This document shows positions 1-8,244 of a stretch of 64,000 nucleotides of DNA, in pieces. The DNA is taken from NCBI RefSeq assembly GCF_030263935.1, contig NZ_CP127162.1, positions 1,435,501-1,499,500 on the forward strand. The letters run 5' to 3'. The notes under the pieces are model-generated. The model ran no database searches, was not told where the DNA came from, and worked only from the letters and a program-made list of their open reading frames with translations. The stretch comes from Paenibacillus polygoni (GTDB lineage Bacteria; Bacillota; Bacilli; Paenibacillales; Paenibacillaceae). Position 1 is the stretch's first letter; every line of letters begins with the position of its first letter. A program made the translations under genes and the position numbers.

Positions 1-216
1 CCGATCTTGAATGCTCCGCAAGTGGGAATCTTGGGTATGCATAAGATTCAGGTCCGCCCTGTAGCTATTGATGATGAACGTATGGAGAATCGCCCAATGA
101 TGTATATTGCTCTATCTTATGACCACCGTATTATTGACGGCAGTGAAGCAGTTCGCTTCTTGGTAACGGTGAAGGAATTGTTAGAGGATCCAGAATCACT
201 GCTGCTTGAAGGATAA
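1..216 (+). CDS. odhB: 2-oxoglutarate dehydrogenase E2 (dihydrolipoyl succinyltransferase), 3' end only
   Basis: The gene enters from outside the window; only its last 71 codons are present, open from base 1. E2 transfers succinyl groups from lipoamide to CoA in the 2-oxoglutarate dehydrogenase complex of the TCA cycle. The fragment holds the acyltransferase C-terminus: the ILGMHKI segment, [12 protein letters not shown], and the catalytic DHRIIDG motif (His and Asp) at about residues 41-47 of the fragment. The ending [14 protein letters not shown] is typical of the succinyl (OdhB/SucB) branch rather than the pyruvate dehydrogenase E2. A terminator follows closely, so this is the end of its operon, presumably odhAB. 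The 5' half cannot be judged. Confidence 0.93.
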   Translation, partial: PILNAPQVGILGMHKIQVRPVAIDDERMENRPMMYIALSYDHRIIDGSEAVRFLVTVKELLEDPESLLLEG

Positions 217-237
217 GAAAGCGGAATATTGAATAAT

Positions 238-285
238 AAGAAGAACAGATACGCGCATCTTATGTGGCGATTTGTTCTTCTTTTT
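238..285 (+). terminator. Intrinsic terminator after odhB
   Basis: AAGAAGAACA (238-247) pairs with TGTTCTTCTT (273-282), followed by a T-run. A possible GTG start for the next gene at 264 lies inside this hairpin, which argues for the later ATG at 315. Confidence 0.8.
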
Positions 286-314
286 ATATTACTTTTAGCA
301 GGGGGAAATGGAAA

Positions 315-848
315 ATGCTGAGTATCGCAGAGTTACAATATCCTATTGGGCAAGAGGAAGACATGCCCGTAACGGAGGATAACCTCAAAGAATGGATTGA
401 AAACTTGGTAGAGTTACCTCAGAAGCTGAAAGAAGCGGTAGCCGGTTTATCTGATGAACAGTTAAATACTCCTTATCGCCCGGATGGATGGTCGGTTAAG
501 CAAGTTGTGCATCATGTGGCAGACAGCCATATGAATAGTTATATTAGATGTAGACTTGCTCTAACTGAGCGGAACCCCACCATTACACCTTACGAAGAGA
601 CATTATGGGCAGAAATGATTGACGCAAGCTTAATGCCGGTAGCACCTTCCTTACAGATCCTAGAAGGGCTTCATGCACGCTGGACTTCACTGCTTCATTC
701 TCTGTCTTTAGAAGATTATCAGCGTACATTTTATCACCCTGGTACCCAGAAAACCTTAACCATTGGAGAGTGTGTACGTCTATATTCGTGGCATAGCCTA
801 CACCATACTGCTCATATTACTTCCCTTCGAGGGCGTATGAATTGGTAG
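315..848 (+). CDS. YfiT/BstA-type DinB-fold bacillithiol transferase-like protein
   Basis: This 177-residue protein resembles the YfiT family, DinB-like four-helix metalloproteins annotated as bacillithiol S-transferases or metal-dependent hydrolases. They act in the cytosol on thiol conjugates or stress substrates. It begins with the family pattern LQYPIGQ and contains GWSVKQVVHHVADSHMN, whose histidine is one metal ligand. Near the C-terminus SWHSLHHTAHI supplies the HxxxH-type ligands, so the three-His site looks intact. I chose ATG 315 because GGGGGAA precedes it and the upstream GTG lies in the odhB terminator. The gene stands alone between two terminators. The substrate is not shown by the sequence. 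Confidence 0.85.
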   Translation: MLSIAELQYPIGQEEDMPVTEDNLKEWIENLVELPQKLKEAVAGLSDEQLNTPYRPDGWSVKQVVHHVADSHMNSYIRCRLALTERNPTITPYEETLWAEMIDASLMPVAPSLQILEGLHARWTSLLHSLSLEDYQRTFYHPGTQKTLTIGECVRLYSWHSLHHTAHITSLRGRMNW

Positions 849-863
849 AAGTAAGATAACGAC

Positions 864-916
864 AAAAAACCTCTCTTGTCATTGAATGATGAGTTCAATT
901 TCAAGAAAGGTTTTTT
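864..916. terminator. Bidirectional terminator between yfiT-like gene and hydrolase
   Basis: AAAAAACCTCTCTTG (864-878) pairs with CAAGAAAGGTTTTTT (902-916), with one mismatch. The A-tract and T-tract let it work for the rightward gene and for the leftward hydrolase that ends at 931. Confidence 0.8.
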
Positions 917-930
917 GGTGTGATTATAGA

Positions 931-1884
931 TCATACCGAAGGAGAAGGAGAAGGAGAAGGAGTAACATGACGAAGGAGCCAATCGGCCACATGTTCTTCT
1001 ACTTCTTTGCGGTTAATTTCATGCAGCATTTCATGCCTGCCTTCTGGGTAAATTCGGTATTCCAAATCTCTTATCCCTAGTTCTTTATACATTTCCACTA
1101 GGTTCAGTACACCTTTGCCATACATACCCACAGGATCATTTCCTCCTGAGAAGATGTAGACAGGTTTATCTTTAGGTATATCAGCTAAATGATGTGGAAG
1201 GTGAATCTCCATAAGCAGTTCGAAAAAACCTTGGTAAAAGCGGGCAGTGCATAGTGAGCCGCATAAAGGATCATCTATAAACTTCCTTACTTCTTGCTCA
1301 TCTCTTGATAACCAGTCAAAAGGAGTAGCAGCAGGACGGAATGATCGGTTAAATCCACCGAACACGACGGCATTGAGAAGAAAACTTCGACGTTGTTTTC
1401 CCTGAATAAGACTTTGGAGTTGAGCAAGGAGTTGACCGAACTTCAGTAAACTCCTTTTTCCGTTGGAACCGGTTAGAATATAGCCTGCATACAGATCAGG
1501 ACCTGTATACATTACCTTTTGGGTAAGGAAGGAACCCATACTGTGTCCTAGTAGAAAAATAGGTAAGCCAGGATGCTCCTGTTGTATGAATTTTCCTAGT
1601 TCGCCCATATCTTTGACCATCCATTTAAAAGCATCTGGTCCGCCGTCTCCTAACATCCCTTGATCAAAGGCTGTCTTACCATGACCACGATGATCATTGG
1701 CATAAATGATGAACCCGTGATTAGTTAAGCATTCAGCCAGTTCTTTATAGCGTTTCGCTGTTTCGGACATCCCGTGTGCAACCTGGACAATTCCTTTGAT
1801 AGGCATTTCCTCTTCCGGAGCCCACCGATACACAAAGACATTGACCTCATCGCTGTCCAGCATTTGAAACGTATATTCCTGCAT
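931..1884 (-). CDS. Alpha/beta hydrolase (lysophospholipase / monoglyceride lipase type)
   Basis: This is a 317-residue serine hydrolase of the Hydrolase_4 family, whose members cleave lysophospholipids or monoacylglycerols. The HGMSE segment near residue 37 probably forms the oxyanion region. The nucleophile elbow GHSMG places Ser115, and the likely triad is completed by Asp250 (GGNDPVG) and His284 (EGRHEM). There is no signal peptide, so it should be cytosolic. GGAGGACTCACC directly before ATG 1884 is a strong ribosome site. The last residues form an (SP)n tail encoded by a GGAGAA hexamer tract, which looks like slippage expansion rather than a domain. It lies downstream of manA on the same strand with a gap of about 50 bases, so co-transcription is possible. 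Confidence 0.85.
   Translation of the reverse strand: MQEYTFQMLDSDEVNVFVYRWAPEEEMPIKGIVQVAHGMSETAKRYKELAECLTNHGFIIYANDHRGHGKTAFDQGMLGDGGPDAFKWMVKDMGELGKFIQQEHPGLPIFLLGHSMGSFLTQKVMYTGPDLYAGYILTGSNGKRSLLKFGQLLAQLQSLIQGKQRRSFLLNAVVFGGFNRSFRPAATPFDWLSRDEQEVRKFIDDPLCGSLCTARFYQGFFELLMEIHLPHHLADIPKDKPVYIFSGGNDPVGMYGKGVLNLVEMYKELGIRDLEYRIYPEGRHEMLHEINRKEVEEHVADWLLRHVTPSPSPSPSV
941..963. repeat. Short GGAGAA hexanucleotide tract in the 3' end of the hydrolase gene
   Basis: Nearly four GGAGAA units are read on the opposite strand as alternating Ser-Pro codons in the hydrolase C-terminus. The tract stays in frame for any unit number because the unit is six bases long. Confidence 0.85.
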
Positions 1885-1935
1885 GGTGAGTCCTCCTTCC
1901 AGAGAGAATGTCGGTAAAATAATGAAAATAATAAA

Positions 1936-2907
1936 TTAGGGGAGATAAGAGCGTAAAACCGTTGTATTTCCATCAAGTTGGTAATTTCCCAGGCTAGAAG
2001 GCAGTAAATAACACTGTCCCGCTTTTAGATCAAGTACTTCCGTATCATTCCAGAATAATTGACCGCTGCCTTCACAGACAACGAGGATCGTAAAACTATC
2101 TTCACTAGTCGACAGGTTCCAAGAACGATTTACCATTCCTTTTTCAACGACAAAATAAGGGCAGGAAGCAAGAGTAAGCCATTCACCAGGAACAGCCTGA
2201 TTTGTTTTCATTGAAGTAGCTCCTGTATTTTTGAACACGGTTACGTTTAAAGAATCTTCGATATGAAGTTCACGAGGTTTGCCGTCAAGACCAGGTCGGT
2301 TGTAATCAAAAATACGGTAGGTTGTGTCAGAGTTTTGCTGAATTTCAGCAACTAACACGCCGGCACATAAGGCATGAACCGTACCTGCTGGGATAAAGAA
2401 GGAGTCTCCTGCTTCTACGGGGACTTCCTGCAGGGTATCCATTACCGTACCGTTTTCTAGCGCATCACGAAGCTGATCGTGAGTAACATTTTCTTTTAAT
2501 CCATATATAATTTTTGCATCCGGTTTGGCATCAAGCACATACCACATTTCTGTTTTGCCGAGTTCTCCTTTTGGAAGTCCCGCGTAATCATCGGTAGGAT
2601 GAACCTGTATGGATAGATCATCATTACAATCAAGCAACTTAATGAGTAGAGGGAAGCGGCCTCCTTGTTCGGAAACTCCCTTGTTACCAAGCCAATCCCG
2701 TCCGTATGTTTCTCTTATTTCGTCAAGTCCAAGACCAGCGAGTTCCCCGTTAAGCACTTTTGTTGTTCCATTGGGATGATCAGCAATCATCCAACCTTCC
2801 CCAATATGTCCATCAGGTATCGTAAGACCAAATTGTTCTAAAGCACGACCGCCCCATACTCTTTCCTTAAACTCGGGCTGAAATTGCAACGGGTAAGGCT
2901 TATGCAT
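1936..2907 (-). CDS. manA: Mannose-6-phosphate isomerase, class I
   Basis: This 323-residue cupin enzyme interconverts mannose-6-phosphate and fructose-6-phosphate, linking mannose use and GDP-mannose supply to glycolysis. The sequence shows the class I zinc site: QVHP with His103, KTEMWY with Glu120, and GTVHAL with His178. It also has the family N-terminus ERVWGG. Its length matches the short Bacillus ManA/Pmi type. The ribosome site AAGGAGA lies eight bases before ATG 2907. No sugar transporter is adjacent, so a housekeeping role in cell-wall or polysaccharide precursors is as likely as mannose catabolism. Confidence 0.95.
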   Translation of the reverse strand: MHKPYPLQFQPEFKERVWGGRALEQFGLTIPDGHIGEGWMIADHPNGTTKVLNGELAGLGLDEIRETYGRDWLGNKGVSEQGGRFPLLIKLLDCNDDLSIQVHPTDDYAGLPKGELGKTEMWYVLDAKPDAKIIYGLKENVTHDQLRDALENGTVMDTLQEVPVEAGDSFFIPAGTVHALCAGVLVAEIQQNSDTTYRIFDYNRPGLDGKPRELHIEDSLNVTVFKNTGATSMKTNQAVPGEWLTLASCPYFVVEKGMVNRSWNLSTSEDSFTILVVCEGSGQLFWNDTEVLDLKAGQCYLLPSSLGNYQLDGNTTVLRSYLP

Positions 2908-2964
2908 GATTATTCTCTCCTTATGATATGAATTTAGTCTTTCTTCTACCCATATTAGATTCTG

Positions 2965-3549
2965 TTACTTTTTCTCAATAGCGATGAGATAAGGGGAAGT
3001 AGCTCTCTGCAACTGTCTGTATGTAACTGCTTGACCAATAGCTATAGGAAGTTTTGCAGCCCATTCACTAACTGCATGTGCTTCTTCATCGCCGCCTTTG
3101 TGTCCGGGATACAATACGACAGTCAGGATTCCTTTGGGTCGAAGTAAATCAAGGGATACTTCCAAAGCAGAAATCGTAGTTGCAGTAAGCGTAATAACAG
3201 AAGGATCAGCTTGATCCGCCGGCAGATATCCAAGATTGAACATGATGGCCCCGATATGACCATGGAAATGGGAAGGGATATAATTTCTCATATCCCCATG
3301 ATTTTGTCTAAAAAAGGTAACGGGAGCAAATTTATCTTGATCAGCGGCACCCGCAAATCTATTTTTTGCAAGGTCAATTGCTTGTTCTTGGATATCAAAG
3401 CCAAAGACGTGCCCCTTAGATCCAACGGTCCGTGCCAAAAATAAAGTGTCTGCTCCTGTCCCTACTGTAGCATCAATAGCTGTGTCTCCAGGACGCAGCC
3501 TCTCCGCTGTCCAAAGATGTGCACAACTAAGAATGGATCGAAAACCCAT
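2965..3549 (-). CDS. mnmM: YtqB-type SAM methyltransferase (MnmM, tRNA nm5s2U34 methylation)
   Basis: This 194-residue class I methyltransferase matches Bacillus YtqB, older annotations of which read 'rRNA methylase'. YtqB has been characterised as MnmM, which methylates the aminomethyl group of tRNA wobble uridine to give mnm5s2U. SAM motif I is DATVGTGADT at residues 26-35, followed by the acidic FDIQE segment. A family NLGYLP motif lies near residue 107. It starts four bases after the stop of the upstream radical SAM gene, with GGAGGGG as ribosome site, so the two are certainly co-transcribed. The pairing with YtqA supports the tRNA role. I assign the symbol by homology and context. Confidence 0.87.
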   Translation of the reverse strand: MGFRSILSCAHLWTAERLRPGDTAIDATVGTGADTLFLARTVGSKGHVFGFDIQEQAIDLAKNRFAGAADQDKFAPVTFFRQNHGDMRNYIPSHFHGHIGAIMFNLGYLPADQADPSVITLTATTISALEVSLDLLRPKGILTVVLYPGHKGGDEEAHAVSEWAAKLPIAIGQAVTYRQLQRATSPYLIAIEKK

Positions 3550-3552
3550 AAA

Positions 3553-4503
3553 TTAATATCCCCTCCAGTATTTCCCTTGCCAAGTATTACGAGCTTTTAG
3601 CTCGGCGTCAATACCATTTAATACTTCCCACTTTTTAAGGGACCACATGGGACCAATTAAAAGATCTCTTGGAGCATCCCCGGTTAGGCGGTGAACAATC
3701 ATGTCCGGCGGCAAAATCTCCAGTGAATCTACAATAAGTTTTATATATTCATCTTGCTCCAGAAAACGAAGAAGACCTGCTTCGTATTGTTTTACCATCG
3801 GTGTCTTGCGCATAAGATGAAGAAGATGAATCTTGATTCCTTGTACACCCATGTTTGCTACTGCTCTTGTTGTCTCAAGCATCATTTCATGGGTCTCTTG
3901 AGGAAGTCCGTGAATAATGTGTGTACATACACGGATATTGTGTTTTCTTAACTTTTCAACAGCTTCAATATAGCATTTTGTATCATGTGCCCGGTTAATT
4001 AACTGTGAAGTTGAATCATGGATCGTCTGCAGACCCATTTCAATCCATAGGTAGGTCCGTTCATTGAGTTCAGCAAGATACTCAACCACGTCATCTGGTA
4101 AACAGTCGGGACGTGTCGCGATCGATAAGCCAACGACTCCCGGCTGTTTTAAAATCACTTCAAAATATTCTCGCAGTTCTTCAACAGGAGCATAAGTGTT
4201 TGTATACGCCTGGAAATAACCAATGTATTTTGCATTCGGCCACTTTTGATGCTGGCGATCGCGGATCGTATTAAACTGCGTTACCAAATCGTTTCGTCTT
4301 GATCCCGCAAAATCGCCAGACCCTCTCGCGCTGCAGAACGTACAGCCGCCTTTGGCGATCGAGCCGTCTCGGTTCGGACAAGTAAAACCAGCGTCAAGCA
4401 TGACTTTAAATACCTTATTGTCAAACTGCTCCCGCATTTCATAGTTCCATGTGTGGAATCGTTTATCTCCCCAGAGTAGTGGGGAGGAAGTTGGTAAATT
4501 CAT
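3553..4503 (-). CDS. mnmL: YtqA-type radical SAM protein (MnmL, wobble uridine modification)
   Basis: This 316-residue protein is a TIGR01212-family radical SAM enzyme. The cluster cysteines are C42, C54 and C57, a Cx11CxxC spacing typical of this Elp3-like group rather than the classical Cx3Cx2C. A central IATRPDCLPDDV segment and the EMGLQT segment are conserved in the family. The Bacillus orthologue YtqA has been placed with MnmM in a Gram-positive route to mnm5s2U34 in tRNA and named MnmL. AAGGAGC precedes ATG 4503. The gene opens a two-gene leftward operon with mnmM. I am sure of the family and less sure of the exact reaction. Confidence 0.85.
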   Translation of the reverse strand: MNLPTSSPLLWGDKRFHTWNYEMREQFDNKVFKVMLDAGFTCPNRDGSIAKGGCTFCSARGSGDFAGSRRNDLVTQFNTIRDRQHQKWPNAKYIGYFQAYTNTYAPVEELREYFEVILKQPGVVGLSIATRPDCLPDDVVEYLAELNERTYLWIEMGLQTIHDSTSQLINRAHDTKCYIEAVEKLRKHNIRVCTHIIHGLPQETHEMMLETTRAVANMGVQGIKIHLLHLMRKTPMVKQYEAGLLRFLEQDEYIKLIVDSLEILPPDMIVHRLTGDAPRDLLIGPMWSLKKWEVLNGIDAELKARNTWQGKYWRGY

Positions 4504-4805
4504 TGTAGTGCTGCTCCTTTTGACTAAGTTCTTTCTGTATATAAATATAAAAAGATAAAGTTGAAAATGAGTTAACGATAACCTTTACCATTGTATCAAA
4601 AAGCTTTACAAAAAGGGAATTCATCTCCCAAATAATACAGAAAAAGATCACAGACAAAATTAAAAAAATAAGCGCTTTCCTATTGTAAACCTTACACAGT
4701 AATGTTATATTATAACTAGGTCAGACCTTAATATTATTGCTTACAAATTTCGCTAGAATTCATACATTTTGCTCGTCTCGGCCATACTAATAATGAGGTG
4801 ATAAC
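4504..4805. other. Intergenic region between mnmL and the small ORF at 4806
   Basis: This AT-rich gap carries the divergent starts of mnmL and the rightward small gene. It contains one clear sigma-A type promoter (listed separately). A partial cre-like core TAAGCGCTTTCC lies at 4669-4680 directly upstream, but the flanking TG and CA of a good CcpA site are missing. I see no gene or RNA structure. Confidence 0.6.
4683..4711 (+). promoter_or_regulatory. Sigma-A type promoter for the 4806 gene
   Basis: TTGTAA (4683-4688), a 17-base spacer and TATATT (4706-4711). It leaves a leader of nearly 90 bases before ATG 4806. Confidence 0.55.
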
Positions 4806-5003
4806 ATGAATTCGATAATAAAAGCAGGACAGCACAAAGTAACGGTTGAGCTTACAGCGGATGAAGCACTAGCACTTACGGGAGTAAGGTTCAATAACAA
4901 CCCGCAAGTAGAAACAATTGCTAAGAAAAAAATACGCAGAGCCTTCGAAAAGACATTTGATTTTTCTACCCAAGATAAGGTAGACTATGAACTGTTAAAG
5001 TAG
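4806..5003 (+). CDS. Small conserved-looking protein of unknown function (65 aa)
   Basis: I do not recognise this 65-residue protein. It is soluble and highly charged, with a beta-like start (HKVTVELTADEALALTG), then a basic stretch AKKKIRRAFEK near residues 40-50 and an acidic end. There is no signal or membrane segment. Coding is supported by GAGGTGAT before ATG 4806, a promoter about 90 bases upstream and a dedicated terminator after the stop. That makes it a single-gene transcription unit. The basic helix could bind nucleic acid, but that is only a guess. It sits upstream of trmB with no sign of co-transcription. Confidence 0.7.
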   Translation: MNSIIKAGQHKVTVELTADEALALTGVRFNNNPQVETIAKKKIRRAFEKTFDFSTQDKVDYELLK

Positions 5004-5027
5004 TTGGACCCCAATTCCAAATAAATG

Positions 5028-5082
5028 AAAAAGGAATTATATGCCGTGCCTATTGGGTACAGTGTGTAATTCCTTTTTCTTT
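5028..5082 (+). terminator. Terminator after the small 4806 gene
   Basis: AAAAAGGAATTA (5028-5039) pairs with TAATTCCTTTTT (5067-5078), followed by more T residues. Confidence 0.8.
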
Positions 5083-5152
5083 TATCTTTACTTTTCACTG
5101 ATATTTAGGCACAATTAATGCCGATGAATTTTTTATATAACGGAGGAGAATT

Positions 5153-5902
5153 ATGCGTTTAAGGGGCAGAAAAGGGATTCGCGAAAATTTAGAAGAACAA
5201 AAAGATCTTGTTATTCTGAATCCTGCTGATTATAAAGGGAAATGGTCAGAATTGTTTGGAAACGATAGACCAATTCACGTGGAATTCGGTATGGGTAAAG
5301 GACAGTTTATCAGTCAGATGAGTTATCGCAACAAGGAAGTCAACTATATCGGAATCGATATGTATGATGAACTTGTTCGTCGTGCAAGTGATAAGGCTAG
5401 ATCAGCTTGGGAGCCAGAAGGTGTCGAAACTCCGCCAAACCTTAAATTGGCACTCGCAAACATTGAAGATATTCTTGATGTCTTTGAAAAAGGGGAAGTG
5501 GAACGGATTTACTTAAACTTTAGTGATCCGTGGCCTAAATCCAAACATGCAAGAAGAAGACTGACTCATCCGCGTTTTCTTGATAAGTACAAAGAGGTGC
5601 TGAATAGTTTGGGGCAGATTCACTTCAAGACGGACTCGGAGACTCTATTTGAGTTTTCACTTAACTCATTTGCTGATTATGGTCTTCAAATGACGAATAT
5701 CTCTCTTAACTTGCACCGGGATGGAATCAATGAAGAGCATGTAATGACCGAATATGAACAGAAATTTATGGGCAAAGGAATGAACATTCACCGCGTAGAG
5801 GTTATTATCGGAGAACAAGCCCTTGCTGAATATAATGCTTCGCGTCTGAAGAAGTATCGTTTAACAGAAAGTACAGGCAAACAAGACCCAGAACAAAATT
5901 AA
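5153..5902 (+). CDS. trmB: tRNA (guanine-N7-)-methyltransferase
   Basis: TrmB methylates G46 in the variable loop of tRNAs using SAM. This 249-residue protein has the full family pattern: N-terminal MRLRGRKG, SAM motif I in VEFGMGKGQF (about residues 44-53), IGIDMYDELV, the NFSDPWPKSKHARRRL catalytic segment (about residues 122-137), and FKTD near residue 162. CGGAGGAG lies six bases before ATG 5153. It is a single gene, ended by a bidirectional terminator. The length is slightly more than the usual 210-220 residues because of a C-terminal tail. This is a housekeeping enzyme with nothing unusual in its motifs. Confidence 0.96.
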   Translation: MRLRGRKGIRENLEEQKDLVILNPADYKGKWSELFGNDRPIHVEFGMGKGQFISQMSYRNKEVNYIGIDMYDELVRRASDKARSAWEPEGVETPPNLKLALANIEDILDVFEKGEVERIYLNFSDPWPKSKHARRRLTHPRFLDKYKEVLNSLGQIHFKTDSETLFEFSLNSFADYGLQMTNISLNLHRDGINEEHVMTEYEQKFMGKGMNIHRVEVIIGEQALAEYNASRLKKYRLTESTGKQDPEQN

Positions 5903-5954
5903 AAAATGGGAATATTTACTTGCCTGTCCTCATAAGATTTGAATAGTGGAAAAT

Positions 5955-5990
5955 AAGAAAGGTGCCTTTTTAGAAAGGCACCTTTCTTGT
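5955..5990. terminator. Bidirectional terminator between trmB and the leftward glycosyltransferase
   Basis: AAGAAAGGTGCCTTTT pairs with AAAGGCACCTTTCTT. The hairpin overlaps the last codons of the leftward gene ending at 5970 and serves both strands. Confidence 0.85.
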
Positions 5991-7142
5991 TTCTACCATT
6001 TCAATGATGCTTTTTGCACTCTGCATCGGGTGGAATTTTTCAATCTCTTTTAAATGACGCTCTCTTGTTTCGACAATGGTCTCATACTCACTAAGAAGAC
6101 GGTTCATCCATTTCTCGACAACTTCTAAAGAAGTGATGGGTTCACCAAGTCCTTGTTCTGTGAAATACAGACAATTTTCTTCTTCCTGACCCGGTAAGGG
6201 GTTATGAAACAGCATTGGAATTCCTTTAGCGAGTCCTTCTGAACAAGTCATTCCGCCAGGTTTCGTCACTAGAACATCGGATACTTCCATTAGCTTGTCG
6301 ATTTCTCTCGTGAATCCCATGATATGGATGTTGGGTTTTTGATAAAGAGGATTTTGCTCCATATGGGCTCTCGCTTTGTCGTTATTCCCCAGCACGTAGA
6401 TTAATTGAACCTGTTGTTGCCACTGAGCAAGGTACTCATTGACAATTTCATCGGTCATCAGACCCCAGCCGCCATCCATAACTAGAACCGTAGGCATATC
6501 TTTCAGCTCAAATTTGAGACGGATCTCTTCACGGCTTGGATGTTCCCAAAAATTAGGATGGACCGGAATGCCGGTTACCTGAATTTTACTTTTTGGAACA
6601 CCGCGGTTTATAAGCTTGAGCTGGACTTCCGTGGTTGAAACGAGATAACGATCAACTTCTGGGCTGATCCATGTTCCATGAACGTCGTAGTCCGTAATAA
6701 CCGTACATAACGGAACCTCAACTCCAAGGCGCTTAAGACGAGCGATGACAGCACTTGGTATTGGATGAGTGCAAACAATGATATCAGGTTTAAGCTGTCT
6801 TACAATGCTTCTAGTATGGGTGTAAAACAGCCTGTGTAATGCGAGCGTTGCGAAACGATTAATTGGTTTTTTATACTGTTTTCGATACATAAGTGCAACA
6901 AGCTTGGGTTGTTTTGTAATCGTTCTTTTGTAAGCATTTATAATGAGGGGAGCAACATGCGGGTTGAGAAAACTCCCTAATTCAAGCACTTTCGTCTGCA
7001 CATCAGATGAGAGTCTCCTTAAACTGCTCGAGAGTGCGTATGCTGCTTGAGTATGTCCGGCTCCGAAACCTTCAGATAATAACAACACTCTTTTTTTGGT
7101 CACTCTCAGCTCACCTGTTCCTTGCTCTTTGTTTTCTGTCAT
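5970..7142 (-). CDS. MGDG synthase/UgtP-like glycosyltransferase (GT28 type)
   Basis: This is a 390-residue GT-B fold glycosyltransferase of the MGDG_synth/GT28 group, which includes the Bacillus diglucosyl-diacylglycerol synthase UgtP. The N-terminal SEGFGAGHTQAA motif is the acceptor-domain glycine loop. The nucleotide-sugar half contains MGFTREIDKLM, KPGGMTCSEGLAKGIP and NPLPGQEEEN, all hallmarks of the family. There is no transmembrane segment; such proteins are peripheral. A GTG at codon 14 has a better ribosome site (AGGTGA) than ATG 7142, so the true start may be later. It follows the PAP2 phosphatase by 16 bases. The pair suggests lipid glycosylation or undecaprenyl/diacylglycerol phosphate metabolism, although the acceptor is not proven. 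Confidence 0.85.
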   Translation of the reverse strand: MTENKEQGTGELRVTKKRVLLLSEGFGAGHTQAAYALSSSLRRLSSDVQTKVLELGSFLNPHVAPLIINAYKRTITKQPKLVALMYRKQYKKPINRFATLALHRLFYTHTRSIVRQLKPDIIVCTHPIPSAVIARLKRLGVEVPLCTVITDYDVHGTWISPEVDRYLVSTTEVQLKLINRGVPKSKIQVTGIPVHPNFWEHPSREEIRLKFELKDMPTVLVMDGGWGLMTDEIVNEYLAQWQQQVQLIYVLGNNDKARAHMEQNPLYQKPNIHIMGFTREIDKLMEVSDVLVTKPGGMTCSEGLAKGIPMLFHNPLPGQEEENCLYFTEQGLGEPITSLEVVEKWMNRLLSEYETIVETRERHLKEIEKFHPMQSAKSIIEMVETRKVPF

Positions 7143-7158
7143 TCAAAGATACTAAACA

Positions 7159-7686
7159 TTATGGCCAAAATGCAACCGTTCCGAGTGCAACGGAAGTCCC
7201 AATTACTGCTCCAGCGAGTACGTCAGAAGGATAATGTAATCCAAGATAAATTCTTGAGAAACCAACAATGCTTGCTAATGGCAGTAGGACGGAGGTTACA
7301 CTGGGTACGATCATCATAAAAGGAACCGTGACAGAAAAAATCGCGGTGGTATGACCGGACGGGAAAGAATGATCAGATAAGGGATTACGAAACGTATTTG
7401 TACCAGGCAGCGCTAGATAAGGTCTAATCCTAGGATACAGCTTCTTTGCTGCTGCAACAGGGATATGACTAATCGCTAAGGCGGCACAAGCCATATAACC
7501 AGCTTGTTTCCATGGCTGAGGTGCGAGTGTAGCTATGAGAAGAGAAGCTGCAATCGTAAACGTTGCCCCACCCAAATGAGTTAAGTAGTAAAGCCAAAAA
7601 TTCAGGAAACGGTTATGAAGACGTCCGTTAATCCACATAAAAATTTTTTGTTCGAATGCTTGTAGTCTTACGAAAAAACGGCTCAT
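7159..7686 (-). CDS. PAP2-family membrane phosphatase
   Basis: This 175-residue integral membrane protein is a type 2 phosphatidic acid phosphatase, acting on lipid phosphates such as phosphatidate, phosphatidylglycerol phosphate or undecaprenyl pyrophosphate. All three active-site motifs are visible: KKLYPRIRP, FPSGHTTA and SRIYLGLHYPSD. About five hydrophobic helices separate them. I chose ATG 7686 because GGGGGATG precedes it; a longer reading adds ten residues without a ribosome site. It heads a leftward two-gene unit with the UgtP-like glycosyltransferase. Both partners act at the membrane lipid stage of envelope synthesis. The substrate cannot be read from the sequence. Confidence 0.9.
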   Translation of the reverse strand: MSRFFVRLQAFEQKIFMWINGRLHNRFLNFWLYYLTHLGGATFTIAASLLIATLAPQPWKQAGYMACAALAISHIPVAAAKKLYPRIRPYLALPGTNTFRNPLSDHSFPSGHTTAIFSVTVPFMMIVPSVTSVLLPLASIVGFSRIYLGLHYPSDVLAGAVIGTSVALGTVAFWP

Positions 7687-7866
7687 ATAACATCCCCCTG
7701 CATCAATTGCGTCCACAATAAGTATTAATCCTAGTTTATCACATTTTTAAATGTTATCCCTTTCAATAATAACCCATTTACACCCTGTAAAAAAACAGTG
7801 CTTTTGACTTTACTCAAGAAAAAAATATAAAATGATTCAAGCCACTGATTCTGGTTTAAAAAGTTT

Positions 7867-7888
7867 AAAGGTTTGTTTAAACCTTTTT
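7867..7888 (+). terminator. Terminator-like hairpin in the 7.7-8.2 kb gap
   Basis: AAAGGTTT (7867-7874) and AAACCTTT (7879-7886) enclose a GTTT loop, with T residues after it. No rightward gene precedes it, so it may end a short leader or small RNA, or act as an attenuator for the glycosyltransferase at 8245. Confidence 0.45.
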
Positions 7889-7995
7889 CCTGCTTTTTGC
7901 GTTTAATATTTAGATCTTATTCCTGCATTTAGAAATAAATAAAAATGAAGAAGGAAAAGATCAAATAAAAAACGCGTAAATGGATGAAAATAAGA

Positions 7996-8133
7996 CTTAA
8001 CTGCTTTGAATGAAGGCTTGAAGTAGTTCTTTTAGCGAAATCAGCCCAAAAGAACGCTTTATTGCCGAGATGCTGTCATTTGAGGATTTTGACAAAACTT
8101 CAGAAAGCATACAAAATCGAGTAGGCAGTTAAG
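7996..8133 (+). ncRNA. Candidate structured leader RNA upstream of the GT2 glycosyltransferase
   Basis: The gap from 7687 to 8244 has no gene. Within it CTTAACTGC (7996-8004) pairs perfectly with GCAGTTAAG (8125-8133) and closes a domain with two further helices: GTTCTTTT (8026-8033) with AAAAGAAC (8048-8055), and ATGCT (8070-8074) with AGCAT (8106-8110). This is a three-way junction layout about 110 bases upstream of the next start codon. I could not match it to a riboswitch class I know. Treat it as a prediction made by eye. Confidence 0.4.
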
Positions 8134-8244
8134 AATAGTGGTGAAGATATAGAAAAGAAACAAAAAACGGGTCATGTACTACAAAAAAAAAGATGTGCGT
8201 AAAAAAAGAGAAGCTCATATTAAAGAGGGGGTAGCAGAGAACAA

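Noticed and set aside
4669-4680. CcpA cre site upstream of the 4806 gene
   Set aside because: Only the AAGCGCTTTC core matches; the outer TG and CA positions fail.
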